DNA of 64,000 nt, from NCBI RefSeq assembly GCF_027409185.1, contig NC_084467.1, forward strand, positions 87,676,501 to 87,740,500. Direction: 5' to 3'. The notes below the pieces were generated by a model, which saw nothing but the letters and a program-made list of their open reading frames with translations, did not search any database and was not told where the DNA came from. Numbering within the stretch: the first letter of the stretch is position 1; each line of letters opens with the position of its first letter. Below are positions 56,130-64,000 of this stretch, in pieces. Source of the DNA: Cynocephalus volans (taxonomy: Eukaryota; Chordata; Mammalia; Dermoptera; Cynocephalidae). A program made the translations under genes and the position numbers.

Positions 56130-56335
56130 TCCGGGTTGGATCAGAGAAATAGAATCGCTAGGAATGGTACAGAATATGGGCCCTTTTATGGGGATTTGAC
56201 CTCACACAATTATGTGAGTGGTTAAATGATTTATATATAACTGTCGCTCCTGTGCCTGGTGCTGGAGCCTGAGGTCAGCAAGACAGGCAGCTGAGAAGGA
56301 AGGACAGATGTGAAGTAGGAGGGAGCAAAGACAAA
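56130..56335 (+). repeat. Fragment related to the repeat at 53150-53662
   Basis: 'ggatcagagaaatagaatcg' and 'atttgacctcacacaattat' then 'ggtcagcaagacaggcagct' follow the order of the same broad repeat group (cagagaaacagaac, ggctcacacaattatgg). Weak. Confidence 0.4.
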
Positions 56336-59300
56336 CCAGAATGAGAAGTTGGACAAAGTGATCGACTAATACTCAAATATTTAAATGAAATGACTTTCAA
56401 AACTGCCAACTTAAAAAATAGAATTGTCCCACTTTTTAAGGACTGTACAAGAAAATCTATCAAGAAGAAAAAAAAAGAGAAGAAAAAAAACGTACGGGTT
56501 GTTTTAATATTAAATTGATTGACCAGCACCACTATATTTATTATAATGGAAATTTTGATGCTAATGAATAGGAATCTTTTTTAGTTCCTCTGAAATGAAA
56601 ATGATTAACATTGCCTCAGAAGTAAATACAGAGAACCACTGCAAGCTGTCCTTCCTTCATTTATTCATTCCATGAATTTTATTGCATAACTTGTATGTCA
56701 AGAACCAAGTAAGCAGACAGAATAACCTGGCAGCCAAAAGCAATACAGGAATTGGAATTCAAGACTAATAAAAGAGAGAAAAATCAAAAATACAAGAGGG
56801 CTATGCATAATTTCTTATTTATTGCTGTTCATTTATTTTATTTACATTTATCAAGGACCTACTAAGTACCAGGCACTGTGCCGAGTTCATGCACGTATTA
56901 TAGAAAGACACGCCCATCTCCAGATCACTTCAGCAAATGAAATTATTTCCACTTCGAACTATCCACTTCTTACAGTCTCTCGCGTTGCTTCATATTCTGC
57001 TTTTTCTCTCTTATCAACAAGTAGAAGAAGGTGGCTTATTAAATGGCTCTACATCAAAATATATCAAATCTGGTGCCATTCTGATAAAACCTTGGGTTAA
57101 TCCAAATTCATTTAGACTGGGACAGTGCACTAGCATTATCAGATTCAAAAGGGCTAGACTGCATCTAGATGACAATTTGTTCAGGGATACCTACTGTGTG
57201 CTTCTCCCCAAGCACCCACCCACACCCACTGATCAGCACTCTCGGTCCTAGAAATGTCAACATTGTACATCAACCACAGAGTAAGTTTCTACTCAGTCCT
57301 CTCTACCCTCCCAGGCCACCAGAGCGATATTGTGAGAGAATTCGTGAATCCACCTCAGGCTGTTCACTGCTGACACCAGTCTTGATACATCGGTGTCACT
57401 TGCAGAGAGGGGCAATTGAGAAGGTCTATGCGAGTAGGCTTTTAAACATACTATCCAATACCATGTAAATGTCCAACCTTCTGCACCAAGTAAGGAACTT
57501 CTACACCAAGCTCCACTGAGCCAAGATGGTACACGGCTGGTACCTGAAATGGCCACCAAATTTTACTGAGTTGAATTTCACCTCATCTAGTATTCTGTGT
57601 CTCCCCACTAGACTCCAAGTGATAGGAACTTAAGAGACTGGTACACTTCATTATTATGGCCTTCAACTGTGAGACGGCAATTTTGTTTTTTTTTTGCAAA
57701 ACAGCCAATTCAGGACAAAAAAAATTTATGTAAGCTAAAAAATTGTTAAGCCGTACAAGCCATAGAACCATCAGTTCCAAGCAGTGGCTAGAATTACACG
57801 TTTCATTTAAGGTAACATTTACTGATGAGTGTTCAGGAAAGAAAGATGAATGAAAGGAGCCCTCCATCCTCCACAATTAGCTTTTTCATGGCTATCAAAT
57901 CTCCATTCCTCTTGGCTGGATCATGCTCCTAGGAATGACACCACTGCCGCCAGTTTCCTAGAATGACCAGCCTCCCAGGCTGGTTGGAGGCCAGGCAGCT
58001 GTGCAGCTCTTCTGGGGTTCCTGATGCCAGAGGGTCACACAGAGTCATGGCCTGGCATGCCACACGGGATTCTCCACTATGAAGATTGCACCTCTGGCTC
58101 CCAAACTGAAGACCAGCAATTCTTTAAAGTTACTTTGCTGGTTACTCTAAAGGTCCTCTCTCCAATTCCTTTTCTTTGTATTAGTCAAAAGGCAGTGTTT
58201 ACACTGGTTTGAGGTATAAAACTAGAGGGCCATTTGATCAGGTTTCTGGTAGATTACATGTAGACAGGAGTCTTTAAGTCCAGACATGCAGAATCTGACA
58301 GTAAAATCCAGTACTGAGGTCAACATTCCTTGGTGCATTGATACTGTTGTCATGTCAGAGGGCTATATGGCACAGATCACAGGAGAAAGCTTTGCACCAT
58401 CACCATTTAGCTGTAAAATATGGAAGAAGTCCCTTGGCAACCTCTATTATTGCAATATTTGAATTTGCATTGCCCAAATGAGGACCCTTATCAATCTTCA
58501 GTGGCTTGGGGAAATTTGATTTACCTAAAGAATAAGACTGGCTTAAAAAAATCTTAAAAGATGAGAAAGTTTTAGAAAGCTAAGCCATTGGACACCAAAA
58601 GAAACCTGTTGAGGACTGAGGTATGAGAAAGAGTATCCATAGAAGGAGTCCTTCTATGATACGAAGAAAACAGTGACCACAGAGAAAATATCAATCCAGC
58701 CCTACAGCTTCAAAGAGAATAAGGGGAATCCTGAGGGGTAAAAGGATAGGGAACTTTTGTACTAAAAATGACCAAATTTGAAGTGTTAAGGGGAGGGGAA
58801 GGCAGAGAAACTAAATCAGAAGAAACTGAGCTTTTTCTCCACAGAGAAAGCTCACGATTTTTTGGAGAAGCCCAAAACGACATGAGGAAAAGGTTATTAT
58901 TATTGTTTGCTCTTTCCTATCACAGGGGCCCAGCTGGAAAGAGATGGAGTCAGCTGGAAAAACACAATGCAACCTTCTGTTCTAGGGAAGTGGGAAAAAA
59001 TGAAGTCCAAGGTTGCCTCCTTCTTACCCACTCTTGAGGCACATTTTTATCCCATTGTTAGATTTAGCATTTTCTCTGTGGTTGCCATGGCATCAGAGAG
59101 ACCAATGCCTTGCTTCCATTTTAAAGATGAATTCCCTTACAAAAAAAATTGTTTCCGTTTGAGAATATTCTCACTCTCACACTCCACCAGAACTGCTTTC
59201 AAAAGAATGTCTTTTTAAAACATGGATGAAATGCATTGCATTCTTCTGATTACAGAAGGAGCATATTTTGTTTTTAAAAATTAGAAAATGTAGAAAAATA

Positions 59301-60004
59301 TTTTTTAAATGAAATGAAATTACCTTATGACCCCTTTAACCTACAGATGAACACAGCTCACATTTGGGGATATTTATTTCAGGTCTTTCAGCTCTAGATG
59401 TATTTATATTTCATATTATACATGGCAAAATTGCAGCCTGATTCCATATTACAATTATGCATGCTCTGTTTTCTTCACTTTATATCCTAGAGAAACACTC
59501 TTTTTAAGTAGGGCTATAAAATCCAGAGATGCTCTTTATAGAGCTTTAGCATTTTGCTAATTTGCATCTTACATATTCTGTTGAGAAGAATTTAATAAGA
59601 CAGCACTCTGACCTTTATTTTCCCCAAAAATCTAAAAGTTTGAGAGAAATTAGAAGTAGGGAAGGATGGGTTAACTGTGTTAGGAAATGCTTGCAAAGGC
59701 CATTTGTTCTACATTAATTCATGCTATTAAAGAGAGCAAGGAATGATAGCTTCAAATACTGTATTATCCTAGATTTGTTTGAAGAAAAAAATATGAGAAG
59801 GTAACTATAAAATATTATGATTTTTCTTTTAATAATTGCATGTTCTCTACAAGTAGAAGCATATTTTACAATTAGTAATTCATTAGCCCATTCATCCTCG
59901 CAAAACAAATCAAGATTACTAACTAGGCTGATCCCATGAACCAGGAAAACACTCTATAGGGCATAAAAACATGCATGTAGACAGTGTGATATAGCAAAAA
60001 TTGC
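56336..60004. other. No gene; two L2 scraps
   Basis: L2 minus-strand scraps lie at 56655-56705 ('ttcatttattcattccatga') and 56820-56890 ('tatcaaggacctactaagta', 'ccaggcactgtgccga'). Other open frames (56937-57468, 58768-59218) show no recognisable domain, and I cannot support exons. Confidence 0.45.
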
Positions 60005-60220
60005 ATGGGTTTTGCATCAAACAAAAGTGGTTTCAAATCTATTCCCTGCAATTAAACATGTTACCAAAATTAACTATGTCTCTATTTCCTTATCTCTAAT
60101 AACTTGGATTGAAAAAAATGCCCAGCCACAGCGTTACATGGAGAATAAATAAGATGAAATATGAAAAAAACAAAAAGCCTTACACAATTCCTGACATATA
60201 GCAGGTGCTCAGCACATACT
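60005..60220 (+). repeat. MIR relic
   Basis: 'aaaagtggtttcaaatctat', 'taactatgtctctatttcct', 'tatctctaataacttggatt', 'gagaataaataagatgaaat', 'tcctgacatatagcaggtgc' follow MIR in plus orientation. Confidence 0.7.
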
Positions 60221-60617
60221 GATACTCTTTTTTCAGTGGCAACCTGAGCTGGAACTTAAAACTCTACCCCAGAATTATACTATTTCTGTAAGCTATGATG
60301 TTTACCCTGATCGTTATATAAGTAGCTATTCTATGTTGTTTTTCAATTTTACATTAACTAACATTCTTGGGAAACACTGCCTCCATTCTCCTCTTAGTAA
60401 AAGTTATATAATGTAAAAAGTTTTCTAATGAAATAAGAATCAGGAAGAACAGGAATGTTCATATTTCCAACAGGTTCCTTCTTCTGATTTCCCAGCCCAG
60501 TAGAGGAAACGAGTTAATTCATGCACCATCAAAACTGTAAGAGAATAAAAGACTTCCCCTGTTTGCTGTTAAAAAATCTCCCTAACTATTCTACCAGGGC
60601 TTCTAGAATCAAGATTT

Positions 60618-60639
60618 AAAAAAAAAAAAAAAAAAAAAA
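60618..60639. repeat. Isolated 22-base A run
   Basis: A pure A run with no recognised element attached. It is flanked by 'aatcaagattt' and 'gatgtttcc'. No clear duplication was found. Confidence 0.85.
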
Positions 60640-61189
60640 GATGTTTCCACACATTTCATATCAATAGAAGGATGTTGAAATTGTGCTGGTAAACAGAGTT
60701 AGGAAGCAAAAGTCTCATTAGAACCTAATTGTTTTATAATTAGCCATACTGGAAGCAGATGTTATCAGGGCTTTGCTCTAGAGGATTTTGAAAATTATGA
60801 GATTAAATTAGACCAATTATTTACTAAACCTCCTGAAAATATATAGCAGGAAACAAAAACCATCCTTGTGTCTTAATTTTGCCAGGATTGATCTTGTACC
60901 TAATAAATAGTAAAATTGTGATTTTTTTAATTTTGGATATTTGATTTATTTATTTAACATGTTTCAATTAGGGTAACTAATATAAAACCATTTGTGTAGA
61001 TAAGTCAATATAACATTGGACACTGGAACAATTCATATCCCATATTTATATCCACCCTAAGTATTAACTACTACTACTAAGAAATGGACTAGATAGATAT
61101 GGCAAAATACTATTTTTGAACCATTTAAAAATTATTTAGATATATATCTACACTAGGCTGCTAAGATGATCAGTTACTATAAGTAAATG

Positions 61190-61275
61190 TCATTTTACAG
61201 ATGAGGGAAGCAATTTCCTAGGAAAGGTTTTGTGATTTGGCTAATCATCTAAAGACCAAAATTGAAATGTTTGGA
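61190..61275 (-). repeat. MIR relic
   Basis: 'tcattttacagatgagggaa' followed by 'ttgtgatttggctaatcatc' matches the minus-strand MIR core. Confidence 0.6.
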
Positions 61276-61487
61276 TTTTCTTCCTTGGACAATAATGAGT
61301 CATTAAGAGTTTTTGATCATGAAGGTTATATTGTCTTAGGACGATCATTCATAATGCAGTTTGCAGACTACTGAAGGAGGGAGAAATTGGTGGCAGGAAG
61401 GTAAAAAATAGGAAGCTAATGAAACAATCCAGCAAAGAGGTAATTTTAGAAAGAGTGATATTAGACAGGTTTTCTTCCACGAAGAGT

Positions 61488-61532
61488 AATTTGGTTTGGT
61501 TTGGTTTGGGTTTGGGTTTTGGGTTTTTGTTC
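61488..61532. repeat. TTTGG/TTTGGG low-complexity tract
   Basis: About 45 bases made of TTTGG and TTTGGG words grading into T runs. It resembles no named repeat and lacks true TTAGGG units. Confidence 0.75.
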
Positions 61533-62714
61533 CCCTTACCACAGTAGCAATGCCTTTTCCATTCTCTCTTTTCTTGAGAGGAAATATGGCCACTTTCCTG
61601 CCCTGCTCCTGCCCCAACCCATTCTCAGAAACTTCTGCCTTGTGACATCCCATTCTTGCTTTAGATTCCACTCTCCCTTTCCATACCTTCTCTGTAACTC
61701 AGGAGCAGATGTCAGGATCAGCCACAGTGTTTTTTATCCACCTCTCCACTTGAGGTACACACAAGTTCAGGCCCCTGAAAGCCACCTCCACATGCGTCCT
61801 GTACAAATCCTTTGTGAGATTACTTCTCAGCAAAAGAGAGACACAGCATGTCTACCATCCAGCATTCCCAAACGAATCTTAACTTTTATCCCCACAAGCA
61901 CTTTCTAACTGAGATGAATTTCTTTGCAGTGAGAAATCACAAATCCACAAAAAGTATTCCCCTTTAAGATACCCATTTCTGAGGTTTTTGAAAGCCAAGG
62001 TAGGCTGACTAGGGTTGGCAAGAATAAGGTTTGATATAGGGCCTGCATTTGGGGGCCCAGAGGTCTTAGAAAGGTAAAAATATTTCTCAGTCTTTTGAGG
62101 AGCACTGTCTGCCTTAGGAAACATATTTTTTTTTTTCCTTTTTCACTATGGGAATATCTTCCTTCTTTAAGACACACTTTTCTACTTGAAATAAACTGAT
62201 GAAATAGGAATCTTGATAATGAAAGGAAAATATGATGTTTATTTTTACATGATCAATAGCTAAACCTTCTTTACTGGTCTAGTAAATAGCCAAGAAAATG
62301 CCACTTTTTGACAGAGCTCACTGACTTTTAAAATTAAAAGATATTTTAAGGATTGTCTACTATAACTTTTCATTTTTAATATAAAAAAAGGAAAAAGCTC
62401 TCCATTGTGTAAGGGAATATTTCCTTGGTGAGTAAAGTATAATAAATTAAAGAATATTCCCAAATTTCTCTAATAAAAATCTAAAAACACACCTGGCAAA
62501 TCATTCAGAGTTTAGGGATTATCTACTATGAAAAACATTCAATAGAAGTATTATTTGGGGACTAATATGTTTACTTTTTTCCAGGATCTAGTTAACGTGC
62601 CATATTTATTAACGTCTATGTGGAAGAAAAAGGGTATTTTAAAACCTCTGGCACTTTCTCAAAGCACTTATCAAATTGTTTTGAACTTCCCCATTGTCTT
62701 TATAAACCATTAAC
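61533..62714. other. No gene seen
   Basis: A 135-codon plus-strand open frame (61501-61908) partly arises from the TTTGGG tract and has no recognised domain. The rest is AT-rich. Confidence 0.45.
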
Positions 62715-62815
62715 TTTAAGCTCTGGGAAGACAGGAACGGCATCTGACTTGTTCATCGTTATTGTAGTAGTGATTAGAGATGATAAGTTTTCTGTAGCTA
62801 TTTATTGAATGAATT
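62715..62815 (+). repeat. L2 3' end relic
   Basis: 'taagctctgggaagacagga' followed by 'tctgacttgttcatcgttat' and 'gctatttattgaatgaatta' fits the L2 ending (gagggcagggac, tgttcactgctg, atttgttgaatgaat). Confidence 0.65.
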
Positions 62816-62849
62816 AATTAACTAATTAAGATTTTAACATCACAGCTGC

Positions 62850-64000
62850 TTTTTAAACAAACTTCTATTTTTTAATAATTTTAGGTGTACAGAAAAGTTG
62901 TGAATATAGTACAGAGACTTCTTGTATAATTCCTACCCAGTTTTAGTTTCTCCTAATATGATCCTCTTCCATTTCCTTGGTACGTTTGTCAACAAGAAGC
63001 CAACATTAGTCCATTGCTATGAAGTAACCTCCAGACTTTTTTTTGGATTTCAATTAATTTTTGCATTAGTGTTCTTTTTCTATTCCAGTACTAAATCCAT
63101 TGTGTTTAGTTGTCATGTCACCTTAGTGTCCTGGGACTGTGACAGTTTCTCAGTTTCCTTGTTTTGCGTGACCTTCCTTGAGAGTTTGGGAGTACTGATT
63201 ATGTATTTCGCAGAGTGTCCTTGGAATTAATTTTGTCTGATATTTTCCTCATGATTAGACTGGGGTTACGGGTGTTGGGAAAGAATGTCACAGAGGTGAA
63301 GTGTCCTTCTCATCACATATTTCATATTTCAAGGGGACATGATATACACATGACATGCATGTCATGTAATTTTAACCTTGATCACATGGTTAAAGTAGTG
63401 TCTGCCAGGTTTCTCCCTGTAAAGTTACTATTTTTCTCATTCCCTACTCTATTCTTCAAAAGTGAATCAGTAAGTCCAACCACACTCAAAAAGGGGAGGG
63501 GGAAGTATCTACATAAATTATTTGGAATTCTTCTGTCGGGAGATTTCTCTCTCATCCCCAATTTACTTTTTTATTCAATCATTTATGTATGTCAACATGA
63601 CTGTATATTTCTTTATCTTATATTTCATATTATAGTGCTATATTTTGGTATTTACTGTGTTGCTCGAATTATTCCAGCTTTGGACATTGAGCATTCCTTC
63701 CTTCAGATTTCTGTGTCCCATTGACCCATGCCCCATCCACTAATTTTTTGAATGCACACTTACTATTTGACACTACAAGATGCTCCAGGGTCATCTTGTA
63801 TTTTCCCTGTGCAGTCCTAGAATCAGCCATTTGTCCAAGGACCTCTGGTTTCCTTTATTCGCAAATTATATTTAGAAACCAAGATCTGTGCACTGGGAGT
63901 GCTTGTCTCCTGGAGTTTCGATTGCTTCTAGATTTTCTAAGTGGAAAAAGCTAAGTAAAGTATGTATATTATCTTATGTATACAGACATATCTAAAAATT
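62850..64000 (-). mobile_element. L1M 3' UTR, minus strand, runs off the window
   Basis: The plus strand begins with the complement of the L1M tail ('taattttaggtgtacagaaa', 'agttgtgaatatagtacaga'). It goes on through 'tttagttgtcatgtcacctt', 'catgattagactggggttac', 'aattatttggaattcttctg', 'aagatgctccagggtcatct' and 'gaatcagccatttgtccaag', all in consensus order. Open frames of 77-169 codons here are chance frames in this AT-rich UTR. Confidence 0.85.

Noticed and set aside
61488-61532. Telomere-like tract of TTTGGG words
   Set aside because: The units are TTTGG/TTTGGG with T runs and no TTAGGG; it is ordinary low complexity and not an interstitial telomere.
63215-63724. A 169-codon plus-strand open frame
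   Set aside because: It lies in a minus-strand L1M 3' UTR whose consensus order can be followed throughout. The hydrophobic peptide comes from T-rich sequence.

Overview
The window is nuclear DNA of a placental mammal. It is AT-rich and holds no intact protein-coding gene that I can support. It is a deposit of retroelements and retropseudogenes of several ages: L1 elements, tRNA-derived SINEs, MIR and L2 relics, two LTR insertions, two DNA-transposon copies of the MER5A type, one small MITE, and processed pseudogenes of PPIA and NCOA7. The SINEs carry a tRNA-Ile-like head and occur as single and two-unit forms. That form recalls the CYN family of colugos (Dermoptera). Rhinolophoid bats have SINEs I cannot exclude from memory, so the order is an inference.

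Layout: 0-2.5 kb has two L1 3' ends in tandem, L2 scraps, and an unidentified poly(A)-tailed unit. 3.4-4.0 kb is a minus-strand solo LTR. 5.7-6.5 kb is a cyclophilin A (PPIA) retropseudogene bounded by 17-bp target-site duplications (TSDs). 7.1-7.5 kb is a minus-strand L1 tail. 8.1-13.7 kb is a nearly full-length decayed L1 that split a MIR and seems to carry a short 3' transduction. 14-18.4 kb holds a SINE, old L1M and MIR pieces and a MaLR-type LTR fragment. 18.4-21.7 kb is a 5'-truncated NCOA7 retropseudogene that an LTR later entered.

21.8-30.7 kb is one ancient L1M element opened by at least four later insertions: a 5'-truncated L1 (itself hit by a CpG-rich SINE), an L1 with a ten-unit 80-bp tandem array in its 5' UTR and almost no coding region, a short SINE, and an L1 3'-UTR fragment. 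After this come L2/MIR relics (30.7-31.8 kb), an L1 3' end (34.4-35.0 kb), a two-unit SINE (37.5-37.7 kb), a minus-strand L1M (38.8-39.7 kb), an intact MER5A-type element with 8-bp TSDs (45.5 kb), and a second long L1 (46.4-51.2 kb). That L1 lacks its 3' end and is fused to the middle of another MER5A copy. An old L1M with a SINE, a mariner-like hairpin and a further interspersed repeat fill 51.3-53.7 kb. 53.7-62.8 kb is mostly unique sequence with MIR/L2 relics, including one MIR that contains a bare poly(A) insertion between 21-bp duplications. The window ends inside a minus-strand L1M 3' UTR.

Nothing here works as a gene set. The value of the window is its insertion record: nested order, TSDs, tails and junctions. 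The most unusual items are the tandem-repeat L1 5' UTR with its collapsed body (24.9-27.1 kb), the orphan poly(A) insertion at 54.5 kb, the 3'-truncated L1/MER5A fusion at 51.18 kb, and the probable 3' transduction at 13.63-13.67 kb. Family names come from memory of consensus sequences. Boundaries without TSDs are good to roughly 10-50 bases.
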